Positions 7,834 to 14,584 of a stretch of 17,348 nucleotides of DNA are shown here, piece after piece. Made by a program: the position numbers and the translations under genes. Under the pieces are notes generated by a model, which had not been told where the DNA came from, searched no databases, and was given only the letters and a program-made list of their open reading frames with translations. This DNA comes from Candidatus Aminicenantota bacterium (GTDB lineage Bacteria > Acidobacteriota > Aminicenantia > UBA2199), in assembly GCA_020355945.1 (NCBI GenBank), contig CP070627.1, positions 5,364,841-5,382,188 of the forward strand, in the 5' to 3' direction. The stretch's first letter is position 1; each line of letters begins with the position of its first letter.

Positions 7834-8244
7834 ATGTCAAAGGAAATTAAAATTATTGTAGAAAACAGGTTACTCATGGAAATGAGATATTTAAATGCGT
7901 ATCGTTCCACTCGAAGTGCCCATATTATCAGCTATGACAGTGCCGCTACGCTGTTGTTGGGGGAGGCCAATACCGAGGATTATATTCAAATTTCCAGTCA
8001 CAGCGGACCCAATCATCAAGTGTGGAGTGATTGTTTGATCAATATCCCTGCATGGGCCAATTTCGAGTTTTTGTCGGAGGGGAAGGTCACTCTTATCCAT
8101 GAAAGAGACCGAACCGTTATTAAGATACCAAAAGGTCCCCCCACCTGGTTGTTGAAGATTATCCGTCCGGCAGATGCAGAGATTCGGCAAACTGAAGATT
8201 ATATTACTGTCACCGATGACCGGGGCAAAATCAAGGAGGCATAG
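7834..8244 (+). CDS. Small uncharacterised protein, paralogue 2 of the peptidase cassette
   Basis: A 136-residue protein with no recognised family, signal peptide or membrane span. IPAWANFEF (71-79) and IPKGPPTWLLKIIRP (98-112) align with the equivalent motifs of the 139-residue protein encoded at 7315-7734, with nearly the same spacing (27 against 29 residues), so the pair arose by duplication. Outside these motifs the two are strongly diverged, which implies an old duplication or different partners. The ATG at 7834 has GGAGAG at 7819-7824. The stop codon TAG abuts the ATG of the papain-family gene directly, so translation is coupled and a functional link with the peptidase is likely. The function is unknown. 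Confidence 0.75.
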   Translation: MSKEIKIIVENRLLMEMRYLNAYRSTRSAHIISYDSAATLLLGEANTEDYIQISSHSGPNHQVWSDCLINIPAWANFEFLSEGKVTLIHERDRTVIKIPKGPPTWLLKIIRPADAEIRQTEDYITVTDDRGKIKEA

Positions 8245-9606
8245 ATGATTAAAGATAACACGCGATTAGAAGTCGATAAACCCCCTGGGGAGAAAAAAGA
8301 AGGGGCCATGACATCAGGGTGGAATGTGACGCTGCCGCCGCTCGCAGAAATTAAAGAACGCGTTAAACCGCAAAAACTGAAACCAGGAGAAACACCAATA
8401 CGGCCGTGGCAGCCTGGGGTATTCCCGCAGTTCAGGACTGCGGTGGAAATGATACCCGGTAAATGGGACTGGAGGAATGTTAATAACCGGAATTGGGTTA
8501 CTCCCATCCGCAACCAGGGGCCTTGCGGTGCGTGTGCCGCTTTTGCCGTAACAGCCGCTGTCGAATCGCACTTAATGATAGAAAAAAAAGATCCCAATCT
8601 AACTTTCGACCTTTCGGAAGCATCGCTGTTCTATACCGCCAACAGGCAGTGTGAGGAAAGTGATCCCACTTATGGATGGTATATTCAAGATGCACTTCAA
8701 TTCCTGATGGAAGAGGGAATCTGTTTTGAAGATAATTTCCCTTTTAAGCCGGGGAATCAGCCAGCCATATTGACAAAAGGTACCAATCGTATTTATCGAA
8801 TTTCCGGCTACGATACCACAGTTGACCCGCAGCAAATGAAACGATGGTTGGTGGAGGAAGGACCCTTGATTTCCATGTTTTCAGTCTACAATAATTTCAG
8901 GATGTTCTGGAGTGATGGTGCACCCGGGGTATATCGCCGGCCGGAAGGGGTAATGCTGGGTAACCATGCGGTGCTTGTAGTGGGGTACGATGACCATTCC
9001 GGTTGTTGGATATGTAAAAATAGTCATCCACGATGCCGGGGAAATGATGGTTTTTTTAGAATCGGTTATGGAACAACGGGAATCGATAACCGGATGTTCT
9101 TGATCCAGGATGTTTACCCCATGGATTTGCGTGAGGAGTATTGCTACGATCCCCGTGCGCTGAAAATTATCGACTCCGGCCCGCTGGGATGGCGGTTGAC
9201 GGACAGGAAAAAAACATTAAAATACCTGGATAATGAAGAAGATGCCGTGAATGCTCTCCGCGTTGCCAGTAGATATATTTACCATGGGGCCATTGGTAAG
9301 AAAAACCAGCGACACGATTCCATGGATTATATCATCGAGTACTGGCGAGGGGACAGCGGTTTGGAATGGAAACCTTTAACCCGGATCGACAGCATTTTTT
9401 ATGATCCTGGTAAAGTGGTGGCTTTTGACCGGGATGACGAGGGCTGGGAGCTGCGGTGCGGCAACAAATTTAAAATCCTGGCTGATGATATGAATGATGC
9501 ATTGGCTGCATTACGCCTGATGCAGCGGAATCACCGTGTTGGGTTTATTGGAAGAGGAAACAAACGGCCGGATAATAAAAAATATATTATGACCTATTGG
9601 GAATAA
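8245..9606 (+). CDS. Papain-family (C1) cysteine peptidase with duplicated C-terminal domain
   Basis: A 453-residue protein. The peptidase core spans about 72-295. Q91 of the oxyanion hole and catalytic C97 lie in NQGPCGACAAF, H241 in GNHAVLVVGYDD, and N259 in WICKNS. The Trp that usually follows the catalytic Cys is Ala here, and the NSWG motif reads NSHP, so the family match is clear but divergent. There is no signal peptide, and the 70-residue N-terminal segment is Pro/Lys-rich rather than a typical inhibitory propeptide. It therefore looks cytoplasmic, unusual for bacterial papain relatives. After the core come two 67-residue repeats (301-367 and 386-452). AAGGAGG at 8233-8239 supports the start, which abuts the previous stop. 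The gene sits between the small paralogues and a membrane protein; its substrate is unknown. Confidence 0.88.
   Translation: MIKDNTRLEVDKPPGEKKEGAMTSGWNVTLPPLAEIKERVKPQKLKPGETPIRPWQPGVFPQFRTAVEMIPGKWDWRNVNNRNWVTPIRNQGPCGACAAFAVTAAVESHLMIEKKDPNLTFDLSEASLFYTANRQCEESDPTYGWYIQDALQFLMEEGICFEDNFPFKPGNQPAILTKGTNRIYRISGYDTTVDPQQMKRWLVEEGPLISMFSVYNNFRMFWSDGAPGVYRRPEGVMLGNHAVLVVGYDDHSGCWICKNSHPRCRGNDGFFRIGYGTTGIDNRMFLIQDVYPMDLREEYCYDPRALKIIDSGPLGWRLTDRKKTLKYLDNEEDAVNALRVASRYIYHGAIGKKNQRHDSMDYIIEYWRGDSGLEWKPLTRIDSIFYDPGKVVAFDRDDEGWELRCGNKFKILADDMNDALAALRLMQRNHRVGFIGRGNKRPDNKKYIMTYWE
9145..9345 (+). repeat. C-terminal repeat 1 of the papain-family protein
   Basis: Encodes residues 301-367, beginning YDPRALKIID and ending YIIEYW. 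It aligns without gaps to the copy at 9400-9600; I count about 25 identities in 67 by hand. Conserved positions include YDP, GWxL, DAxxALR, IGxxN and YIxxYW. Confidence 0.75.
9400..9600 (+). repeat. C-terminal repeat 2 of the papain-family protein
   Basis: Encodes residues 386-452, beginning YDPGKVVAFD and ending YIMTYW one residue before the stop. Copy 1 ends 18 residues before it. Equal lengths and gap-free alignment indicate a folded domain of about 67 residues, possibly used in binding. Confidence 0.75.
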
Positions 9607-9628
9607 TGATGAATAAATGGAGTTGAAA

Positions 9629-11866
9629 ATGTTAGGTAACTCTCAAACAGTCATTTTTGCCACGTTTCAAAAGGGCAAAGCAGGGGTTATTAACAATATT
9701 GTCAAGGCAATCAATCCAACTTCCTTTACCCTATGGAAGGGAGAGGACGGGGAGTCGTTGGTGTTTAAAAATATTGTTGACCTGCACGAATTTCTAAGGA
9801 AACTGGGCATGAGAAGTTTAGCCAATACGATGCTGATACTGGATGCCGATATCCGTCAACAAAGCAGTTCGGAAGAGATCGCCGAGATATTTCTTTTATA
9901 CCCGGAACTGAAAATTAAAACTCTTATCGATAGTCGGTTGAATCGACCCGTTTTCAATGTCCCGGGAAATGGACTTAAACGCCGTGATTTGGAAATAGAC
10001 AGCCCGTCGGGTGTCATTGCAGCCGGTTGTTCCGTCAATGACGGTAATATGTTGTTTGATCCCGCCGGCATAAGAAACAAGATGAAGATGGAGATGATTG
10101 ATAACATTGGGTTTGGAGAGAATAATTATGCCCGAAAGCAAAAATCGAGAGAGAAAAAATTTGCCCTTTCCCTGGATCATGATCCCTACCACGCTTTATT
10201 TGTAGGGTATGCACTTTATAACTTCGGTTACTCGGTACTCCCGGTGGTTTCTTATAAAGAGTTGAAATACTTGAGCAGCCGGGAAGTCAGGACGGACTTG
10301 ATATGCAGGGAGTGTGACCTGCAATTTTTTGATATGGCTAACGATGAAAATAAAGACCTTTCCAGCGATGAAAAAAAGGACCTTTCCAGTAAAATAGACC
10401 TGGCAAGAGGCCTGGTGGTAATAGCCCAGGAAGAAATAGATACTGGTTGTATGCTGAGAAGGGTAACCAGGATAGTAACTGAATTATACGAAAAACTGTT
10501 GGATAAAACCAGCGGAACCACATGGTTTATTACTCAATATGAAAGTTTTGCAGACAAAAAGGTGGGTAAGAAAATCAGCCAATCAAAATTTAAAGATATC
10601 AATTATAAACATAAAGCCACCCACGAGAATCCCTTCTATGTAATCCCCGCCAGTAAACCCCTGGAAGATAAAAAACCAGTATCCAGGCAATTCGGGATTA
10701 GCATCGATAAAAAAGCCCAGGCAGCCTTTTTGCGAGGGCAAAGTAAAGTTATAAAAGGTGTATACGGTCTTTTGCAGTGTCCTGAAGTCAATCGTACGTA
10801 TCATTCATCGCTGGACAATTATGAAATCAACCGGCTGCGAAAAAAACGGGAATACCATGCCAAAACAGCAGTCAACCTGCAATTGGCAAGGAAAATGCTG
10901 GCAAGAGCCCGAACGTTGTATTTAGGGTACAATTACCTGGAAGCGGCCGTACTGGCCATTGATGCACTCGAGTTGTCCAACGGATTATCCATGATCCTTT
11001 CCCTGGAGATCCTGCATTTAAAAATAAAGGCGGAAACACGATTAGAGTTGTCTATCGCCGGTATCGGCACCATTTCCAAAGACGACATCAAAGAGAAAAT
11101 AAAGGAATTAAAAATAAATGTCCTGCGAATATGCAAAGACAATGATGAAGCGGAAAAAAATGCATTGATGCAATACTTCAATGGCCTAAGAAAAATCTAC
11201 CACGAATTTGAACAATTTGAAGCCGCCGAAACCCTCTATGCGGAAGTGCTGAAAATTGAGACGGGAATTAAAAGGTATAAAGACCTGAAACTGGGCAAAA
11301 CCATTGAAAAAGCAACAAAAAGTAAAAATACCGGGAATAAAGATACTACAACTTTAACTCAAATTGAAAAATTGCAGGTATTGTGGAATACAGCCCTGTC
11401 AAACTTTAATTTTGTCCTGGGATTTTTACTGGCGGTGTTAATGATCATGGACTCCTTTATGGACAACCCTCTTTTCCCTACGGCTTATTTCATCCTGTTC
11501 AGCGGTTTTTGTATGGCGCCCAAAAGGGCCATATACATGATCATCGGGGCAGGAATTAATTTTCGGCGTTTTATCGTAAGCTTTTTGATATCTCAACTGG
11601 TTATTGCACTCATCTATTTGTTTAATTATGACTATTATCAAATCCCGGATAAGTTGAAAACAATCGGAAAGCTGGAAATGATACCTTTGATATTGAGGAA
11701 CACCTTCTTATCCAGTTTAATGAATCAACCTTCCGACACGTTAAGCAATCTTATGGAAAAGCAATCGGAATTATTGCATTGGTTGGTGAACGGTCATATT
11801 GCCATCACAATTATATTTCTAGGGGTATTTATCTCCGGTATATACCGCTGGCTTACCAGGCGTTAA
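9629..11866 (+). CDS. Large uncharacterised protein with soluble N-terminal region and C-terminal membrane domain
   Basis: I do not recognise the family. ATG 9629 is preferred over ATG 9617 because TGGAG (9618-9622) lies 6 nt upstream; this gives 745 residues. Numbered from ATG 9617, about 590 residues are soluble. Residues 10-110 look alpha/beta (VIFATFQ, TMLILDADIR). Residues 187-240 form a second alpha/beta segment beginning DHDPYHALFVGYALYNFGYS. Residues 415-480 and 510-555 are helical and TPR-like (ARTLYLGYNYLEAAVLAIDA). The end is hydrophobic, with likely spans near 597-616, 620-636, 651-673 and 727-747 and a possible re-entrant stretch at 686-703 before the last. The layout recalls sensor plus membrane-pore proteins, but no potassium-filter motif is present. 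It ends the peptidase cassette, 22 bp after the peptidase stop. A cytosolic sensor coupled to a membrane effector is a hypothesis. Confidence 0.75.
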   Translation: MLGNSQTVIFATFQKGKAGVINNIVKAINPTSFTLWKGEDGESLVFKNIVDLHEFLRKLGMRSLANTMLILDADIRQQSSSEEIAEIFLLYPELKIKTLIDSRLNRPVFNVPGNGLKRRDLEIDSPSGVIAAGCSVNDGNMLFDPAGIRNKMKMEMIDNIGFGENNYARKQKSREKKFALSLDHDPYHALFVGYALYNFGYSVLPVVSYKELKYLSSREVRTDLICRECDLQFFDMANDENKDLSSDEKKDLSSKIDLARGLVVIAQEEIDTGCMLRRVTRIVTELYEKLLDKTSGTTWFITQYESFADKKVGKKISQSKFKDINYKHKATHENPFYVIPASKPLEDKKPVSRQFGISIDKKAQAAFLRGQSKVIKGVYGLLQCPEVNRTYHSSLDNYEINRLRKKREYHAKTAVNLQLARKMLARARTLYLGYNYLEAAVLAIDALELSNGLSMILSLEILHLKIKAETRLELSIAGIGTISKDDIKEKIKELKINVLRICKDNDEAEKNALMQYFNGLRKIYHEFEQFEAAETLYAEVLKIETGIKRYKDLKLGKTIEKATKSKNTGNKDTTTLTQIEKLQVLWNTALSNFNFVLGFLLAVLMIMDSFMDNPLFPTAYFILFSGFCMAPKRAIYMIIGAGINFRRFIVSFLISQLVIALIYLFNYDYYQIPDKLKTIGKLEMIPLILRNTFLSSLMNQPSDTLSNLMEKQSELLHWLVNGHIAITIIFLGVFISGIYRWLTRR
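10343..10390 (+). repeat. 24-bp in-frame tandem duplication inside the membrane-protein gene
   Basis: The units 10343-10366 and 10367-10390 differ at three of 24 positions and encode DENKDLSS and DEKKDLSS. The frame is kept. It lies in a charged linker between the second alpha/beta segment and the central region, suggesting a recent slippage duplication in a tolerant loop. Confidence 0.8.
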
Positions 11867-11909
11867 GTCTTTGGAGGAAAAAAATGAGAAATCATCATTT
11901 CTTTGGGAA

Positions 11910-11947
11910 TTATACAATATTGTATTTACTCTTATACAAAATTGTAT
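11910..11947. promoter_or_regulatory. Tandem palindromic elements, candidate activator (UAS) sites
   Basis: ATACAATATTGTAT (11912-11925) is a perfect 14-bp palindrome. ATACAAAATTGTAT (11934-11947) is a second copy with one change. Both are preceded by TT, so the shared core is TTATACAA-N2-TTGTAT, and the copies are offset by 22 bp, about two helical turns. They lie roughly 210-250 bp before the start predicted from the sigma54 promoter, in the range where NtrC-type enhancer-binding proteins act. The binding protein is not identified; a repressor operator for an unseen promoter is the alternative. Confidence 0.55.
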
Positions 11948-12033
11948 GCAGGAGATTGTCAGAGAAAAAAAACAGGAGTCCATTTGCGGTTATTTCATCA
12001 GGGGCGAAATTTTTTGTCGGTCCGGGGATTGTT

Positions 12034-12087
12034 GGGGAAAGGCCGGGAAACATCAATGAGATAAGGCTTTCCCCCTTTTTATTTTTT
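12034..12087 (+). terminator. Terminator of the peptidase cassette
   Basis: GGGGAAAG (12034-12041) pairs with CTTTCCCC (12067-12074), followed by C and then T5-A-T6 (12076-12087). The 25-nt loop is long. The stem next to a strong T tract fits a rho-independent terminator that isolates the cassette from the transporter operon. Confidence 0.55.
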
Positions 12088-12134
12088 CCCACCGGGGAGC
12101 ATTGGACAGTGCAAAGAAAAGATATTTTCACCAG

Positions 12135-12151
12135 TTGGCACACGATTTGCT
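12135..12151 (+). promoter_or_regulatory. Sigma54 (-24/-12) promoter of the sugar ABC transporter operon
   Basis: TTGGCACACGATTTGCT matches the RpoN consensus YTGGCACGRNNNTTGCW at all fixed positions except two (the G and R after GGCAC). The GG and GC pairs are separated by the required 10 bp. The start should fall near 12162, leaving a leader of about 15 nt that contains AAAGGAGG (12166-12173) and then the ATG at 12177. Sigma54 promoters need an ATP-dependent activator bound upstream; the palindromes at 11910-11947 are candidate sites. Confidence 0.75.
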
Positions 12152-12176
12152 GTTATATTTCTACAAAGGAGGAAAC

Positions 12177-13544
12177 ATGAAAAATAATGTTGTGAAATTA
12201 GTAACTATCGTACTGGTTGGCTTATTACTCTTAAGTGCCCCGGGTTGTAACGGGGGAAAAGAGCAAGTCAAGCAAAAACTGATTCGTATTTGGGAAACAG
12301 AAACGGACGCCGGTGCCGGACGGGTGTTGAAAGAAATTGCCAGGGAATTCGAGAAGCTTCACCCGGGTATTAAAGTTGAGATTGAAGCGATTTCCTGGGG
12401 ACAGCTTTCGAAAAAACTAACGGCAGCGCTGTCAGCGGGTGATGTACCGGATGTTGTCCACCTGCAGCCTTTTATGGTGGCCTCGATGCAGAGTAAAGGC
12501 CTCCTGGCCCCACTGGACGATGTGATAGAGGATATAGGCAAAGATGATATATATGACTCGGTAGAAGGATTACAACTCTTTGACGATCATTACTATGGCA
12601 TCGCCTATGCCATCGGGACCACCTATTTCTCTTATCGAAAGGATTGGGCGAAAGCCAAAAGATTAAACGTACCACGAAATTGGAGTGAATTCATTCAATT
12701 CATCAAAACTTTAACCGAGGACCTGGATGGAGACGGGAATATTGACAGGTACGGCGTAATACTACCGGGAGGATCGCCCTTCTTTATGGACCAGTTAACC
12801 GCCGAGTTGGTGGCCTCGAACAATGGACGACTCTTTGATAAAAATTGGAAACCCACCTTTACTGAAAAGGAGGTAATCGAAACCCTGGAATTCTGGAGGG
12901 AAATGGCTAAATATGCCCCCCCCGATTGGACCAGCGAAGGATATGTGGATCAATTCCGGTCGTTCGCCACAGGAAAAGGTGCTTCGGTTCCTGTTACTTA
13001 TGCCAGGGCCAGCAAACAAATCGATAAAGACGCCCCAAAAGATTTGAACTCCCCGGAAGTCTTTGCCGTAATGCAGCAGCCCATCGGGCCTTCCGGCAAA
13101 AAAAGCTGTGCCACCATCGATTGTGAACCCTGGACCATCATGGCATCCTCGAAAGTGATCGATGAAGCGAAAGAATTTTTAAAATTCTTCTATAAACGAG
13201 AAAATTATATTCGCTTCTGCACCCAGGTGCCTATCCACCTCACTCCCATCAGGCCTTCCGTGGCTGAAAGCCAGGAATACAATAATATCGACTTTATAAA
13301 AAAATGGAAACCATGGCTGGATGAATCGTTGACAATGATCCGGGAACAAAGGGTAAAACCCATTATGCTGGCAGAGGAAGATGATAAGAATATCCCATTT
13401 TTAATGGAGCTGCAGGGCTCGAGAATTTTGACGGATATGGTATTGGCCGTGACAAAAGAGGGAAAATCTCCACTGGAAGCTGCTAAAGAAGCACAGCGCA
13501 AGACTGAGGAATTCATCGAAAATATGGGATACAAAAAATGGTAA
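12177..13544 (+). CDS. Sugar ABC transporter substrate-binding lipoprotein
   Basis: A 455-residue family 1 extracellular solute-binding protein. The N-terminus MKNNVVKLVTIVLVGLLLLS ends in a lipobox-like APGC, with C24 as the probable lipidated cysteine; the Pro is atypical. Family features follow: IWETETDAGAGRVLKEIARE near 38-57, ALSAGDVPDVVHL near 84-96, and a calcium-loop-like DLDGDGNID (182-190) before RYG, common in sugar-binding members. The protein captures a sugar or oligosaccharide at the outer face of the membrane and delivers it to the permeases encoded downstream. The start is fixed by AAAGGAGG at 12166-12173, immediately after the sigma54 promoter. It is the first gene of the operon and is followed by a large hairpin that may raise its mRNA relative to the permeases. 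Ligand identity cannot be read from sequence. Confidence 0.9.
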   Translation: MKNNVVKLVTIVLVGLLLLSAPGCNGGKEQVKQKLIRIWETETDAGAGRVLKEIAREFEKLHPGIKVEIEAISWGQLSKKLTAALSAGDVPDVVHLQPFMVASMQSKGLLAPLDDVIEDIGKDDIYDSVEGLQLFDDHYYGIAYAIGTTYFSYRKDWAKAKRLNVPRNWSEFIQFIKTLTEDLDGDGNIDRYGVILPGGSPFFMDQLTAELVASNNGRLFDKNWKPTFTEKEVIETLEFWREMAKYAPPDWTSEGYVDQFRSFATGKGASVPVTYARASKQIDKDAPKDLNSPEVFAVMQQPIGPSGKKSCATIDCEPWTIMASSKVIDEAKEFLKFFYKRENYIRFCTQVPIHLTPIRPSVAESQEYNNIDFIKKWKPWLDESLTMIREQRVKPIMLAEEDDKNIPFLMELQGSRILTDMVLAVTKEGKSPLEAAKEAQRKTEEFIENMGYKKW

Positions 13545-13577
13545 AGAGGATTACCACCCAATAGAGTAAAGATCAAT

Positions 13578-13642
13578 GTCCCGGGAAAAAGGAAACATAC
13601 CTCCTGACAATCGGCATACCAGGGGGTATGTTTCCCCGGGAC
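13578..13642 (+). repeat. Large intercistronic hairpin between binding-protein and permease genes
   Basis: Positions 13591-13606 pair with 13620-13635 (16 bp, one G-U, 13-nt loop). After a 6-nt one-sided bulge (GAAAAA, 13585-13590), GTCCCGG (13578-13584) pairs with CCGGGAC (13636-13642). In total 23 bp pair. No T tract follows, so it is not a standard terminator. Stable structures at this place in binding-protein operons (as between malE and malF) protect the upstream message and lower downstream expression; that role is inferred here. Confidence 0.75.
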
Positions 13643-13670
13643 TGTAAAAGGATAAAACATTGGAAGTGCA

Positions 13671-14567
13671 ATGAAAAAAACAACTTCAAGACAAAATGAC
13701 ACATGCTTCACATTGATGCTGGTCATGCCTTCTATTTTGATAATTGCGGCACTTACATTATTCCCCATCGTCTATAATTTTTATCTCTCTTTTTTCCGAA
13801 AGCATGCGTTTCTCGACAACAAAACCTTTATCGGTCTAAAGAATTATGCCTCTTTGATCGGCAGCCCGGAATTCTGGGCGGCCTTTAAAAATGGCTTCAT
13901 TTATGCTTCATCTACAATCGTGTTACAGGTAGTGCTGGGGATGGCAGCCGCCCTAATACTGAATGAACGCTTAAAAGGGAAAAATGTCATGAGAGGTATT
14001 TTCTTGTTTCCCTACCTGATGCCAACTATCGTGGTTATTATCTTGTGGAAATGGCTGCTGAACGCATCCTATGGATTTTTTAATTATATCCTCATGGCCG
14101 CGGGTATAATAGAAAAACCATTGGTTTGGTTCTCCGGGGACACGATCATGCTTACACTGGTTTTAATCAGCACCTGGCAATTTTTCCCTTTTGTCATGGT
14201 TACTGTTTTAGCCAGACTGCAAACCATCCCCCGAGACCTTTACCGGGCTGCCCGGGTAGACGGAGCCCCCACCATCAGCCGCTTTATTCATATTACACTG
14301 CCGCAATTGAGAAATGTACTCTTAACTGTTATTTTGCTTCGTTCCATCTGGATGTTCACCAAATTCGACACCGTATGGCTCCTATCCGGGAAAGAAGCGA
14401 TAGGAAAGTATATCCAGACAATCCCGGTCCTTACCTACCGGAGAACCTTTAATTATTTGCAGGCAGGGATGGGAGCCGCCTTATCTGTTATCCTATTTAT
14501 TCTTTTGCTAACCGGTGCTTTTATCTACCTACGTACTTTCATACGGAGCATTAAACAGTTTGAATGA
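13671..14567 (+). CDS. Sugar ABC transporter permease, MalF/UgpA-like
   Basis: A 298-residue inner-membrane protein with about six predicted spans; the first is at about 14-40. The EAA loop that docks to the ATPase is visible at about 191-211 (YRAARVDGAPTISRFIHITL then P). With its partner permease it forms the translocation pore for the sugar delivered by the binding protein. The length is normal for this class (about 290-300). It follows the intercistronic hairpin, and the ribosome site before the ATG is weak (TGGAAG), which fits lower expression than the binding protein. Its TGA stop overlaps an in-frame ATG (14564) of the next gene. Confidence 0.92.
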   Translation: MKKTTSRQNDTCFTLMLVMPSILIIAALTLFPIVYNFYLSFFRKHAFLDNKTFIGLKNYASLIGSPEFWAAFKNGFIYASSTIVLQVVLGMAAALILNERLKGKNVMRGIFLFPYLMPTIVVIILWKWLLNASYGFFNYILMAAGIIEKPLVWFSGDTIMLTLVLISTWQFFPFVMVTVLARLQTIPRDLYRAARVDGAPTISRFIHITLPQLRNVLLTVILLRSIWMFTKFDTVWLLSGKEAIGKYIQTIPVLTYRRTFNYLQAGMGAALSVILFILLLTGAFIYLRTFIRSIKQFE

Positions 14568-14584
14568 AACATCGGAGAAACAGG

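Larger units (their letters stand above)
11867..12176. other. 310-base regulatory region between the peptidase cassette and the sugar transporter
   Basis: I see no convincing gene. It carries, in order, a pair of palindromic elements, a rho-independent-type terminator and a sigma54 promoter. A 98-residue frame starting at ATG 11884 behind GGAGG runs through all of these and overlaps the transporter start, but its composition is not protein-like. Confidence 0.65.

Noticed and set aside
7470..7910. 146-codon minus-strand frame
   Set aside because: It lies opposite the two small cassette genes, whose shared motifs and ribosome sites support the + strand.
11405..11866. Potassium channel pore domain
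   Set aside because: The hydrophobic layout is suggestive, but no TVGYG-like filter or close variant is present.
7315..11866. Known immune systems (CBASS, CRISPR, toxin-antitoxin, gasdermin-protease)
   Set aside because: I see no nucleotide cyclase, nuclease, reverse transcriptase, STAND NTPase or gasdermin-like signature, so no named system is assigned.
11884..12180. 98-residue frame behind GGAGG overlapping the transporter start as ATGA
   Set aside because: It runs through the palindromic pair, the terminator and the sigma54 promoter, and its residue composition is not protein-like. The GGAGG-ATG is probably chance.
13205..13768. 187-codon minus-strand frame
   Set aside because: It is antisense to the binding-protein gene, crosses the intercistronic hairpin and has no family signature.
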